Of a stretch of 64,000 nt of DNA, positions 7,949 to 15,752 are shown piece by piece; the stretch's first letter is position 1; every line of letters begins with the position of its first letter. The translations under genes were made by a program, and so were the position numbers. The notes under the pieces are model-generated. The model saw nothing but the letters and a program-made list of their open reading frames with translations. It did no database searches and was not told the DNA's origin. The DNA is from a virus. The stretch lies in IMG/VR virus record IMGVR_UViG_3300042691_025071, positions 144,498 to 208,497 of that record; one strand, given 5' to 3'.

Positions 7949-8116
7949 GAACAAAAATACATTGGATTATTTAAAAATGAATTTGATGACTACTATAAAA
8001 TGGGTTATAGAGAAACATCCAACTTAGAAAAACTTAAAGAATGGAAAAAAGAAATGTTGGAATGTGTAAATGTGAAAGATTGTAAAATACTTAAAATCGA
8101 AGAAGTTTATGAATAA
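7940..8116 (+). CDS. Small hypothetical protein, 58 aa
   Basis: Starts inside the end of the upstream gene (ATG at 7940) and ends in the third copy of the junction repeat. The product is charged and helical, MNNEQKYIGLFKNEFDDYY..., ending KIEEVYE. No known family. Confidence 0.55.
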   Translation: MNNEQKYIGLFKNEFDDYYKMGYRETSNLEKLKEWKKEMLECVNVKDCKILKIEEVYE

Positions 8117-8312
8117 AATAGACGGAAATCAGTTATTGAAACACTTAACATTTTGGCATAATAAAACAGATGATGAGTGTATTGAAATGGCCACAAGTGA
8201 AACAGGTGTTGATGCAGAACAAGCACTAAAGAATATACTTGAACGAGATTTCTGTACAGAGATGAATAATAATATAATTGAAGAATTAAAACAATGGAAC
8301 GACCAGAAGTAG
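8109..8312 (+). CDS. Small hypothetical protein, 67 aa
   Basis: ATG at 8109 lies within the last codons of the preceding small gene. Acidic and helical. The pattern (LKHLTFWHNKTDDECIEMATSETG) suggests a compact helical fold. The 3' end overlaps the next gene by 19 nt. Confidence 0.58.
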   Translation: MNKIDGNQLLKHLTFWHNKTDDECIEMATSETGVDAEQALKNILERDFCTEMNNNIIEELKQWNDQK

Positions 8313-8692
8313 ATCTGAACCTCTCCATACTATTTCCTCTACTCGGACACAGTAAGAAAGTTCATACACAGGAAAAGTATGTAGAGAAGATAGAAGAGTT
8401 TGAAAGGAAATGTGAGAAGAGTCTAATGGAAACATTGGGTAAATTAGATATACAAGGAACGGTTAAGACGGACCCTTATTCACTCCCTCACACAGATGAG
8501 GTGGTCGTCACATTAAAGGGGGAGTCTTATCTAAGTGGTCCATATGAGTTCCACAGAGTTGCTCGTCAGATCGTAAAGAAGTTACTGGAAGAGAATGTCT
8601 ATAAGGTAAGGTTCTATATGTTCATTAATGTTCTACCCATGGGACTCTTGGGGAAGGTTGAGTATAAGTTTAGGTATTATATACATAACTAA
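8294..8692 (+). CDS. Hypothetical protein, 132 aa
   Basis: Last + strand gene of the left block. The first ~50 residues are helical and charged, and the remainder has alternating strands (VVVTLKG, YKVRFYMFINVLP, KVEYKFRYYI). No motif assigned. Downstream is a GGTC/GACC-flanked hairpin (8711-8733) that may help end transcription, although no U-tract follows it. Confidence 0.62.
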   Translation: MERPEVDLNLSILFPLLGHSKKVHTQEKYVEKIEEFERKCEKSLMETLGKLDIQGTVKTDPYSLPHTDEVVVTLKGESYLSGPYEFHRVARQIVKKLLEENVYKVRFYMFINVLPMGLLGKVEYKFRYYIHN

Positions 8693-9015
8693 TTGGGTAC
8701 CAGTAAACGAGGTCACCCACTTTATGGGGGACCGAGTGTATTACAAATTTCTATTAAAATAACCTATAAAAACCAGACATTTTGTCACCTTTTTTGTCGT
8801 ACCTATTTTTTCCCTTCTACAGATACCTGTAACCCACATTTTTTTGGTTCTATGTATGACAGAGTGGAAAAGTGGGGAAAAGTGTAACTTTGTGGGAGAT
8901 AGTGTAGGATTGTCCCTTGTCCGAATCACGACCCACTTTCTGAAAAATTTATAAACGTCATACATTTATACGTCTTCAGTATACGTTTTATATATGTATA
9001 TGTGGAATAGATTAT

Positions 9016-9050
9016 CGTCCTCCCTCGTTTCACGATGGTCGGACTTCAGG
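9016..9050 (-). repeat. Degenerate inverted copy of the GACCGAAGGGAGG hairpin
   Basis: Reads CGTCCTCCCTCG then, after an insertion, GGTCGGACTTCAG. This is an imperfect reverse complement of the elements at 9112 and 10033. Confidence 0.4.
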
Positions 9051-9062
9051 GGGAACGGTCAC

Positions 9063-9096
9063 AAAAAAACCCATATATATTTGTCATACATATGGG
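9063..9096 (-). terminator. Terminator of the leftmost - strand transcript
   Basis: On the - strand CCCATAT (9090-9096) pairs with ATATGGG (9070-9076) and is followed by seven Ts. Confidence 0.62.
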
Positions 9097-9111
9097 TCAC
9101 TATATTCGGGG

Positions 9112-9141
9112 ATGAAGGGCCGACCGAAGGGAGGCCCGTAA
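9112..9141. repeat. Covarying hairpin element, copy 1
   Basis: GGGCC (9117-9121) pairs with GGCCC (9133-9137) around CGACCGAAGGGA-type sequence. The copy at 10038 has GGACC/GGTCC instead, so both sides of one base pair changed together. Confidence 0.6.
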
Positions 9142-9972
9142 TTAATTAAACTCTACATTGTCTATACCGAACTTTTTAAGTCTATTCTCGATGTGATTTT
9201 TTACTTTATCATATTCGTCGGTATCCTCATAAAAATATTTACTTAGGTTTATCTTTAACATACTTTTGAAAACCGGGTGAATATAGTTTTCCGATTCCCT
9301 GTATAGTTTACGATCCAACTGAATAAACATATGTACGTGTGAATTATTTATGTCATACGTGGTATCATCAACCTTACCTTTAAGAAGGTGTTTTGTTGCG
9401 GTTAATATCTTTTTATATTCAATATCGTTCCATTTTTTTAGGTCCACATCTACCTTTGGTAACGGTCCAACATCTTTAAGTAGGTCACCTGAATATAAAT
9501 CTTTAAAAGAATATTCCTGACGGTATACGATATTGTTAAGAGAAGTGGATAGGTAATCGGTTAGATCAAACTTAAGAAAATTAAAACTAAGTGCACCTAA
9601 GTCAATACTATATTTATAATCTGGATTTGGTACGATAACATGAAAACCGATAACTCTAAATTTACGGTCACCAAAATCTTCACTTGTGTACCCGCTACCT
9701 TTTAACTTTTCAACTAGTTTGTTCAGGGCGGTGTTGAATATATTTGGATCAATTGTATTTGATTTTATATTCAATGGTACGTTTTCAAAAGTGACATGGA
9801 CCTTATCACCATCGGACATTGATTTATACATCATTACAATGGGTTCATAAGTTCGGTCTTGGTCTTCATAACTTAATTCATATTTTATATACTTATCAAG
9901 TTTATTTTCTATCTCTTCCCTTTTTTCTGATTCTCTCAGTATGTCATACATCTTAAGTCTTGTCATACACAT
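9142..9972 (-). CDS. Hypothetical protein, 276 aa
   Basis: ATG at 9972 with in-frame Met also at residue 3. Soluble, Asp/Lys-rich, mixed alpha/beta. No catalytic motif recognised; GDRKFRVIGFHVIVPNPDY and DINNSHVHMFIQLDRKLY are strand-rich segments. It is flanked on both sides by the two covarying hairpins, which may delimit a self-contained cassette. Confidence 0.7.
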   Translation of the reverse strand: MCMTRLKMYDILRESEKREEIENKLDKYIKYELSYEDQDRTYEPIVMMYKSMSDGDKVHVTFENVPLNIKSNTIDPNIFNTALNKLVEKLKGSGYTSEDFGDRKFRVIGFHVIVPNPDYKYSIDLGALSFNFLKFDLTDYLSTSLNNIVYRQEYSFKDLYSGDLLKDVGPLPKVDVDLKKWNDIEYKKILTATKHLLKGKVDDTTYDINNSHVHMFIQLDRKLYRESENYIHPVFKSMLKINLSKYFYEDTDEYDKVKNHIENRLKKFGIDNVEFN

Positions 9973-10005
9973 AAATATATTTGGTTAATTAATGAGCATA
10001 GTTAT

Positions 10006-10018
10006 GCCACGGAAAATC
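10006..10018. repeat. Single right-arm copy of the intergenic dyad
   Basis: GCCACGGAAAATC without a partner arm, 34 nt upstream of the 9972 start. Confidence 0.4.
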
Positions 10019-10032
10019 TGATGTTCATTTTC

Positions 10033-10063
10033 CTGAAGGACCGACCGAAGGGAGGTCCGTAAT
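10033..10063. repeat. Covarying hairpin element, copy 2
   Basis: GGACC (10038-10042) pairs with GGTCC (10054-10058); the loop CGACCGAAGGGA matches copy 1 exactly and CCGTAAT follows in both. Confidence 0.6.
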
Positions 10064-10065
10064 GT

Positions 10066-10084
10066 AAAAAGACCCCGTGGGTCC
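10066..10084 (-). terminator. Terminator after the AP2-like gene
   Basis: On the - strand GGACCC-ACG-GGGTC is followed by TTTTT. Confidence 0.68.
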
Positions 10085-10155
10085 CATACACCTGTATAGG
10101 ATTTATCCACGAAGGTCTTACTGAGATTGTTTACCTGTGTGAGGTTGTGTCCGAA

Positions 10156-10368
10156 TTAAGCGGACAACAACTGGTTGCGGTAAGCAATAGCATTCTTCTT
10201 CGAAGTGAAGTTCTTGCTGTACTTGATACCGTCAACACTTACACGTACACGGTAACTAGTACCGTCATGGTAAACATTGTTCGTTACCGCAACATAAGTG
10301 GTGCGGCGGGTCTTGTTGGCTGTCTTGGAACCTGTTCCACGAGTAGCCTTGGTTGTTGTTTTCTTCAT
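10156..10368 (-). CDS. Small AP2/integrase-N-like DNA-binding protein, 70 aa
   Basis: The start at 10368 (MKKTTTKATRGTG) is preferred over an upstream ATG that would add an unlikely hydrophobic leader. Residues 1-25 are basic and Thr-rich. Then comes the pattern YVAVTNNVYHDGTSYRVRVS...KNFTSKKNAIAYRNQ, three strands and a helix, like AP2 or arm-type DNA-binding domains. Likely DNA-binding (inference). Its own terminator lies at 10066-10084. Confidence 0.68.
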   Translation of the reverse strand: MKKTTTKATRGTGSKTANKTRRTTYVAVTNNVYHDGTSYRVRVSVDGIKYSKNFTSKKNAIAYRNQLLSA

Positions 10369-10492
10369 ATCATAAACATACAAAATGAATGGTAGAAAAC
10401 AAAATCTTGCCGTAACTTTTTTTAACAAAACTTTATCCCAGTAAGGATTTCAAAGAACTTATTGTCGGGGCATACCTCTCCCATATGGATTT

Positions 10493-10505
10493 GCCACAGA
10501 AAATC
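10493..10505. repeat. Single right-arm copy of the intergenic dyad
   Basis: GCCACAGAAAATC with no left arm nearby, between the genes at 10368 and 10519. Confidence 0.45.
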
Positions 10506-10518
10506 GAGGGGTCATATC

Positions 10519-10653
10519 TCACCTGTCGATTCGTATTCTGTATTTGTCCCCGTACTTGTTGATCATATTACGATGGTACCTGTTGATCTTTCTCTCATTG
10601 TACAGGAAGTACAAGATGTAGTAATCAAAGAACCAAGCAATCTTACTTATCAT
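10519..10653 (-). CDS. Small basic hypothetical protein, 44 aa
   Basis: ATG at 10653, three nt after the stop of the PH-like gene. Encodes an aromatic N-terminus (ISKIAWFFDYYILYFLY) that could be a short membrane anchor, followed by a basic tail. Probably co-transcribed with the upstream membrane protein. Confidence 0.5.
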   Translation of the reverse strand: MISKIAWFFDYYILYFLYNERKINRYHRNMINKYGDKYRIRIDR

Positions 10654-10656
10654 AAA

Positions 10657-11085
10657 TTATAGGTTATATAGGTCAAATTCTTTAACTCCTTCGAGCTTTC
10701 TCCACTGATCGGTGTTAGATCTAATGTACTCACGGAGGTAATGTCCGTCGGATACAGCGTATAAAACCAATTCAGGATGATATTGATCGGAGGTGATTAT
10801 GGATACTTTGGACAGTCCGAAGATTCTCATCCACAGTGGTTCGTCGATTCTGATGGATTTAATCCTGTAGAAGTGAACCTCCTTCCTTGTCACGGATAAT
10901 ATTCCCCTTCTTTCAATGATGGTCCTCTCCCTGAATTCATATCTCCAAAAATATACATCCAACATCTTGATGACAGCAAGAAGGGGAACAAAGATAGTTT
11001 GGATCAAAGCAATACCAAGAACGATATAGATTAAATTAATCCACTGAGATGGTCTGATGATTCTGATCAAGTTATCTGAGTACAT
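10657..11085 (-). CDS. Membrane protein with bacterial PH-like (YdbT/bPH2-type) domain, 142 aa
   Basis: Residues ~15-40 form one hydrophobic segment (LIYIVLGIALIQTIFVPLLAVI). It is followed by WRYEFRERTIIERRGILSVTRKEVHFYRIKSI, the hallmark pattern of bacterial PH2 domains. Such proteins sit in the inner membrane with a cytoplasmic beta domain. A phage role is unknown. Confidence 0.72.
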   Translation of the reverse strand: MYSDNLIRIIRPSQWINLIYIVLGIALIQTIFVPLLAVIKMLDVYFWRYEFRERTIIERRGILSVTRKEVHFYRIKSIRIDEPLWMRIFGLSKVSIITSDQYHPELVLYAVSDGHYLREYIRSNTDQWRKLEGVKEFDLYNL

Positions 11086-11126
11086 AATATTAGATTTATA
11101 TTTTTATAATAGGGTTTAAATGAAAA

Positions 11127-11146
11127 TGGTGGTCATTTGACCACCA
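11127..11146 (-). terminator. Terminator after the DUF4241-like gene
   Basis: TGGTGGTCA pairs with TGACCACCA around a 2-nt loop; TTTT follows on the - strand. Confidence 0.62.
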
Positions 11147-11151
11147 AGTTC

Positions 11152-11724
11152 TTAAACTAATTCTTTCTTCCTGTAATCGAAGTCGATGTACTTACCCTCC
11201 TCAACTCCAAAGTCAATGGCGAAGGCCACGATCTTGTTTCGTTTCTTAACAACATACAATTGATAAGCTCCATCTCCGAATCCTGAACTGGAAACAATCC
11301 CACTGTCATACACTCCCCAAGATTGATCACTCAATGTGTGTTTACACATATGACGATACCACAGGTCACCACCCTCATTATTACTAAGGTAATCATTACC
11401 GAAGTCATATGGTTCGAAATCGAACTTAACTTCGTCATTCCTGTAGGATTCAAAAGAAAAGATCCCACATTGACCCGAGTCAACTCCGATGGATGCTGGG
11501 TGTTCTTCCCATTTCCCGTGTAACAGGTGATCAAAGTTAACATACTCCTCGTGGATTGCAAAGACCATTGAACAACGATTTCCCCAATCACCAGCGTCGT
11601 GTTTCCTGACTGTCGTGTGATACACGCCGGGTTTTACATTTTCGATTACAGCTTGACACCAAGTTGGGATGGTGTAACAAGGGTCGGATACGACCACTTT
11701 TTTTCCGAGATTGATAGTGTGCAT
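11152..11724 (-). CDS. DUF4241-like hypothetical protein, 190 aa
   Basis: The family impression comes from MHTINLGKKVVVSDPCYTIPTWC at the start and VDSGQCGIFSFESYR in the middle. These resemble the DUF4241 pattern of a buried strand, a DSG turn and a glycine-rich loop. I chose ATG at 11724; a longer start at 11805 would overlap the upstream gene by 56 nt and add 27 residues. Function unknown. Last gene of its operon, ahead of the terminator at 11127. Confidence 0.62.
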   Translation of the reverse strand: MHTINLGKKVVVSDPCYTIPTWCQAVIENVKPGVYHTTVRKHDAGDWGNRCSMVFAIHEEYVNFDHLLHGKWEEHPASIGVDSGQCGIFSFESYRNDEVKFDFEPYDFGNDYLSNNEGGDLWYRHMCKHTLSDQSWGVYDSGIVSSSGFGDGAYQLYVVKKRNKIVAFAIDFGVEEGKYIDFDYRKKELV

Positions 11725-11749
11725 ATACTTGAGTTTTGAGTTACGAAAT

Positions 11750-12097
11750 TTAAATGTGAGAATGTAATCCTCGTCCACCAGCGGGATCGATAAAGTCGTC
11801 TTCATCTACCGTGTAGTCCCCACTCTCGAGAACATCCATTATGTATGCGATCTCGTAGATACTACAGTTCTCGATCTTTATTTCTTCATCATAAGCTCCG
11901 ATGGAACCATCAGCATACAATGACCTCGCCACAATTGGAACCATAACATAATCATCAAATGATGGTTCTTCAACAAAGATCCTGAGTGGGGTTTTTAATT
12001 CCACCATATTTAAATCATTCTCATCCATAAAGGAAAGAACCTTATTGATCAGTTGTTTCTGTAGATCCTGAACTAACATTCTATTGCTATTTGTCAT
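11750..12097 (-). CDS. Hypothetical acidic protein, 115 aa
   Basis: The ATG at 12097 lies in a GTATGAC context, 18 nt after the -7 box at 12116. Helical N-terminus, then a strand-rich acidic part (SFDDYVMVPIVARSLYADGSIGAYDEEIKIE). No family recognised. Its promoter sits in the end of the methyltransferase gene region. Confidence 0.64.
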   Translation of the reverse strand: MTNSNRMLVQDLQKQLINKVLSFMDENDLNMVELKTPLRIFVEEPSFDDYVMVPIVARSLYADGSIGAYDEEIKIENCSIYEIAYIMDVLESGDYTVDEDDFIDPAGGRGLHSHI

Positions 12098-12115
12098 ACA
12101 CTTGGATTTAGATTA

Positions 12116-12146
12116 CAAATATAATATGTGAAATGTTTTCCACAAA
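12116..12146 (-). promoter_or_regulatory. Promoter for the 12097 gene
   Basis: -7 box TATATTTG (12116-12123), 19-bp gap, TTTG (12143-12146). Confidence 0.66.
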
Positions 12147-12148
12147 AT

Positions 12149-13066
12149 TTATTTTTTAAGACCTTTTAATAGGTGAACAAATACATTGACGGTGAACCCA
12201 TTACCGATGGCGTGCCACCTCTTACCTTCAGCAACACCAGGAACTTTGGTATAGTTCTTCGGGAGATTTTGAAGTTGTTCAGCTTCCTCGATGGTGATTT
12301 GTCTAATGGTTCCGTCCTTTAATTCCACTTTGGAACAGTTACCCTTTCTTGTTGTTAAACAGTTGGCCTTACCATCTTTTCTTGTTGTAGCGTTCTTACG
12401 CCAAACTTTTTTACCTTCAGGAGTTTTCTTACCTGTATCAATGTTTCTAACACCGTGTCCACCGATCGCATCAGGAATAATACTTGAAAGATGAATTCCT
12501 TTATCTTTTGGAATTATAGCACCAGGAATATTTGTCCAATAGTATCTCTCACGATGTTGAGCGGAAACCAATTTTGAATCTATTAAGATGGGACTAACAC
12601 CGAAAGATGTTGATATGATGTACATCCACTTTGGATCCATTTTAACATTCTCAAAAATGAAATACTTCGGTTTAACTTCTTTGAAGATCCTATATACTTC
12701 CCAAAAAATGTGTGATTGAGATCCTTCTCTAATCCATCCCTTTTTATCGGCTTCACGATACTTCTTGTATGTGTCGAGAACATTTCCGTGAATATCTGTT
12801 AATCCATCTTCATTACCTGCTCTTGAGAATTGTTGACAAGGAAATCCCGCAACCATAATATCGATCTCAGGTAAATTTTTTCCTTTGATGTTACGGATAT
12901 CACCAAGTTGTTTTGTTTTCGGGAAATTCTTCATTGCTATACTCATAGCAGTTTCACTGATCTCACCTGAAAAATAATTCTTGTACTCAATTCCTGATTT
13001 TTTCAATGCGTATTGGAACATTGAGATACCGTCACATAATGATAATACATTGTTAATCTTTTTCAT
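12149..13066 (-). CDS. C5-cytosine DNA methyltransferase, 305 aa
   Basis: Transfers a methyl group from SAM to C5 of cytosine. Motif I (LSLCDGISMFQYAL) binds SAM. Motif IV has GFPCQQFS with the catalytic Cys77, motif VI is FIFENV, motif VIII QHRERYYWTN, and motif X AIGNGFTVNV. Length is usual for a compact enzyme. The region between VIII and X (CLTTRKGNCS...) is the target-recognition domain; specificity cannot be read. No restriction partner lies next to it, so it probably protects phage DNA. It sits in a long operon. Confidence 0.9.
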   Translation of the reverse strand: MKKINNVLSLCDGISMFQYALKKSGIEYKNYFSGEISETAMSIAMKNFPKTKQLGDIRNIKGKNLPEIDIMVAGFPCQQFSRAGNEDGLTDIHGNVLDTYKKYREADKKGWIREGSQSHIFWEVYRIFKEVKPKYFIFENVKMDPKWMYIISTSFGVSPILIDSKLVSAQHRERYYWTNIPGAIIPKDKGIHLSSIIPDAIGGHGVRNIDTGKKTPEGKKVWRKNATTRKDGKANCLTTRKGNCSKVELKDGTIRQITIEEAEQLQNLPKNYTKVPGVAEGKRWHAIGNGFTVNVFVHLLKGLKK

Positions 13067-13067
13067 A

Positions 13068-13547
13068 TTAATCTATTTTATTTACAGTTTCCAAATTTTG
13101 GTTAATAATCTCGTTCATAGCCTCAACCAATTTATTCTTGGCTTTGTCCATAAACTCTTTGTTGTCATACATCTTGTCCACTTCCACACCATTGAATTCA
13201 GTTAATCCAACGATGACACGGATGTCGTTTGATTCCTTATCGTTACGATGGAAAGGAATACGAGCGTAGATGTACTCACGGACAATGTTCAATTTGATCA
13301 TATCATTGGACAGGTTGTCCCGTGTACGGATCTGCATAATCACATCCTCAAGCTTTGCTAACTTCTCAAATATTGTTTTATTTGATGTTATTTCTTTCTT
13401 GTATTGTGTGATTAATTTCTTAAGTTCCTGACTCGGTTTTTTTAAATCGTCCTGAACATTTAAGAATTTGTCATACGAAGGAATGATTGTTTGATTACCT
13501 ACGATACTGGTGAACACACCCTCTGTAAGTTTGTTAACTCTACCCAT
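13068..13547 (-). CDS. Hypothetical helical protein, 159 aa
   Basis: Directly upstream of the methyltransferase (1-nt gap), so probably co-expressed. Mostly charged helix with a likely coiled coil around residues 30-75 (DLKKPSQELKKLITQYKKEI). No motif. It may be a partner of the methyltransferase, but there is no sequence evidence beyond adjacency. Confidence 0.65.
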   Translation of the reverse strand: MGRVNKLTEGVFTSIVGNQTIIPSYDKFLNVQDDLKKPSQELKKLITQYKKEITSNKTIFEKLAKLEDVIMQIRTRDNLSNDMIKLNIVREYIYARIPFHRNDKESNDIRVIVGLTEFNGVEVDKMYDNKEFMDKAKNKLVEAMNEIINQNLETVNKID

Positions 13548-13592
13548 ACTTGTTTGATTTGTGCTGTATAAACAGCTGGTTAAAAATAAAAA

Positions 13593-14189
13593 CTATGATT
13601 CATTATATAATTTCTCAATCTCTTTTTTGTCTTCTTCATTCACATAACCATAATCCAATATGAAGTTTTCCAAAGATACATCATCTTCTTTTGCAAACTC
13701 TATATTATTTATAATTTCATTCCAAAAACCTTCTTTATCAAAGACATATTTCCCATGTACAAAATCATAATCCTCCTCCGTCAACGTACCATCTTCAGTG
13801 ATTATAGTTTTACCACAGAAGTCGGAACCTGGTTCCTCATAGTACATCTCCACCTTTACCCCATAGTTCCTTGCCAAACTTTGAGCAAATCCAATTGGTG
13901 GTGACCAAGCTGTATCAGGTGACATGGTTATTTCAGTATCCTCAAAAGAGAAATAAGATTCATTATATGCCACATCCCATTTGGTCCCCCAATTATCTAT
14001 GTTGGTTCCATACCACTTCTGTTCATATTCATACAGATTCATGTCAGGAGGAATTCCGACGAGAGTCATGAAAACATTCGCTTCCTGTCGTTTTTCAGTG
14101 GGGATACCATTCTCAATTACATTCTTTAAGAATTTAATTTTTTCCTCATCACCTGTTATGGTGATTGAGTTTGAACACCAATTTGGCAT
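13593..14189 (-). CDS. Api92-like (DUF1281-type) protein, 198 aa
   Basis: The MPNWCSNSITITG start is the hallmark of the Api92-like/DUF1281 family. It is followed by the FMTLVGIPPDM segment and the WGTKWDV region, seen here as NWGTKWDVAYNESYF. The family is common on phages and plasmids and has a ferredoxin-like fold, role unknown. Full length. Lies in the same operon as the methyltransferase. Confidence 0.82.
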   Translation of the reverse strand: MPNWCSNSITITGDEEKIKFLKNVIENGIPTEKRQEANVFMTLVGIPPDMNLYEYEQKWYGTNIDNWGTKWDVAYNESYFSFEDTEITMSPDTAWSPPIGFAQSLARNYGVKVEMYYEEPGSDFCGKTIITEDGTLTEEDYDFVHGKYVFDKEGFWNEIINNIEFAKEDDVSLENFILDYGYVNEEDKKEIEKLYNES

Positions 14190-14193
14190 AGTT

Positions 14194-14592
14194 TTAATTT
14201 TTAGTTATGAATAATTTATAATCCACTGTTCCAATTTCATTTACTGTTACTCCATCCATACACATTAGATAACCATCATCTTTCACCCAATATGGTAATC
14301 TTCTTGGATTGTATGTTAATCGATCCAGATCCATCGTGTCATACGCCTTAAATTTATCGAACTTCACATCGATATCCTCACAGAGTACCCAAGCACAAAC
14401 GACTTTGTGTGATTGATTTTTATAAATCTTCTCAGCGGCATTCCTGTTGTTCTTAAGCTGACAGTTCTTCATTACGAGTTGTACATTGATAGGATAATGA
14501 TACTCTACCTCACCTGATGGATATTCGATTTTCCATTTTAGATAGTTCTTACCTCTACCGAGATTGAACCTAACTTTAATTCGTTTTTTCAT
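14194..14592 (-). CDS. Hypothetical protein, 132 aa
   Basis: Basic N-terminus (MKKRIKVRFNLGRGKNYLKWKIEY) with a strand pattern, then a PRRLPYWVKDDGYLMCMDG segment. I associate this pattern with small hypothetical proteins in plasmids and phages, without known function. Four nt upstream of the Api92-like gene. Confidence 0.65.
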   Translation of the reverse strand: MKKRIKVRFNLGRGKNYLKWKIEYPSGEVEYHYPINVQLVMKNCQLKNNRNAAEKIYKNQSHKVVCAWVLCEDIDVKFDKFKAYDTMDLDRLTYNPRRLPYWVKDDGYLMCMDGVTVNEIGTVDYKLFITKN

Positions 14593-14598
14593 ATAGAT

Positions 14599-14814
14599 TT
14601 ATTTTAAAATGATTTCATGTAAATAAACCTGAGCTTCTGAACCCCCATATTGAATTAGAATTGGATAACCCATTGGGTCTTCATCATCATCAATTTCATC
14701 TAGTGGTTCAATGTATGTGATTGTATAATCAGTACCTTTGATTGGGTCAGGGTCATTCCATACTAATGGAACACCGTTTGTTATTGCTGTTTTTAATTCT
14801 AAAAAACTTCTCAT
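14599..14814 (-). CDS. Hypothetical acidic protein, 71 aa
   Basis: Small, Asp/Glu/Pro-rich and strand-forming (DYTITYIEPLDEIDDDEDPMGYPILIQYGG). In the same operon as its neighbours, with a 6-nt gap. No family known. Confidence 0.6.
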   Translation of the reverse strand: MRSFLELKTAITNGVPLVWNDPDPIKGTDYTITYIEPLDEIDDDEDPMGYPILIQYGGSEAQVYLHEIILK

Positions 14815-14825
14815 ATAGATTTATT

Positions 14826-15062
14826 TTAAAGTGTAGGTAATACACCATCTTTACCATAGAATAAAACACCACCATCATTACCCTCGTCGTCCATAGAGAG
14901 AATACAGGATGTTCCGTTGTCGAGGAAGAACACGACAGGTCGTTTATACCAACCCATCATTTCCATTTCTTTATCATTAAGATAACGGACTGATATAATA
15001 GTTCGTCCCTCTAATACTTCTTTCGCTTTGGTTGTCCAAGTTTGTAACAATTCTTTTGTCAT
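14826..15062 (-). CDS. Hypothetical protein, 78 aa
   Basis: ATG at 15062 (MTKELLQTWTTKAKEVLEG) is chosen because the promoter at 15086-15117 lies just upstream; the longer frame to 15143 would run through it. The C-terminal half is strand-rich with DNGTSCILSMDDEGNDGG. Short hypothetical proteins of this type occur next to the MGLDQYL family. Confidence 0.64.
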   Translation of the reverse strand: MTKELLQTWTTKAKEVLEGRTIISVRYLNDKEMEMMGWYKRPVVFFLDNGTSCILSMDDEGNDGGVLFYGKDGVLPTL

Positions 15063-15085
15063 AAGATTTATTTTAAAATGTGATA

Positions 15086-15117
15086 CAAAGATATAAAGGG
15101 GATATCGTTTTACCAAA
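15086..15117 (-). promoter_or_regulatory. Promoter for the 15062 gene
   Basis: -7 box TATCTTTG (15086-15093), 19-bp gap, TTTGG (15113-15117). No dyad upstream. Confidence 0.65.
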
Positions 15118-15136
15118 CAATATCCCCAATATTTTT

Positions 15137-15679
15137 TTACCAAGACGAGTCGTAATAAAATTCACCGTCACTGTCTAATAGTGGTTCGATCGCGTTAATA
15201 GTATTTTCAATATCCTGAAGATACCATTTATCGAACTCATATGAACCAAAGAAGAAACCTGGACTCGGTGGTAACAATTCCTCCGCGACTTCCGTGTCGG
15301 TGTAAACTTCGATATTGTCATACATCTTCTCACCATTAGCCCAACCAACCTCAGCTTGAACCAATTTGATTTCGGACTTCAATAAACTGTCACGAACTTT
15401 CTTACAGGTGTCAACAAGTTCTTTCAGTTTTTCTTTCTCCACATAATGTTCCCGACAATTATCTTCACCATCCTGAACATTCTGTACAAACCAATTATGA
15501 ATTTGATTTGCTTTTCTCCAATACATTACTTCCTCAACAATGTAGGAGATTTTTTCAGGGTTAATGTCGGTTCTTTTCTTACCACCCTTCTTAACGGTGA
15601 CAGTGTGTTTTTGTTCCTTAGTGTGGAAGCTCCAATTTTTAACATAAGTTTTCTTGGAGAGATACTGGTCTAATCCCAT
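15137..15679 (-). CDS. MGLDQYL-family phage protein, 180 aa
   Basis: The start MGLDQYLSKKTYV is typical of a widespread phage hypothetical family. Also seen are the YWRKANQIHNWFV segment and a C-terminal FFFGSYEFDKWYL motif, both of which I recall from that family. No activity known. Promoter at 15713. First gene of a long operon. Confidence 0.74.
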   Translation of the reverse strand: MGLDQYLSKKTYVKNWSFHTKEQKHTVTVKKGGKKRTDINPEKISYIVEEVMYWRKANQIHNWFVQNVQDGEDNCREHYVEKEKLKELVDTCKKVRDSLLKSEIKLVQAEVGWANGEKMYDNIEVYTDTEVAEELLPPSPGFFFGSYEFDKWYLQDIENTINAIEPLLDSDGEFYYDSSW

Positions 15680-15712
15680 AAAATAAAATTTAAATTGTTA
15701 GATAATGTGATA

Positions 15713-15744
15713 CAAATATACGGAGTTTTAAATTATAATACAAA
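15713..15744 (-). promoter_or_regulatory. Promoter for the 15679 operon
   Basis: -7 box TATATTTG (15713-15720), 20-bp gap, TTTG (15741-15744). Confidence 0.66.
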
Positions 15745-15752
15745 AATATTTT

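Larger units (their letters stand above)
8693..9141. other. Convergent non-coding junction
   Basis: This 449-nt stretch lies between the end of the + strand block and the end of the - strand block. It holds a GGTC...GACC hairpin (8711-8733), the inverted degenerate hairpin copy at 9016-9050, a - strand terminator (9063-9096) and a conserved hairpin (9117-9137). Short ORFs exist on both strands, but their composition and peptides look non-coding. Confidence 0.6.

Noticed and set aside
8741-8965. Possible - strand ORF of 74 aa in the non-coding junction
   Set aside because: Peptide composition, a run of unusual residues and overlap with hairpins look non-coding.
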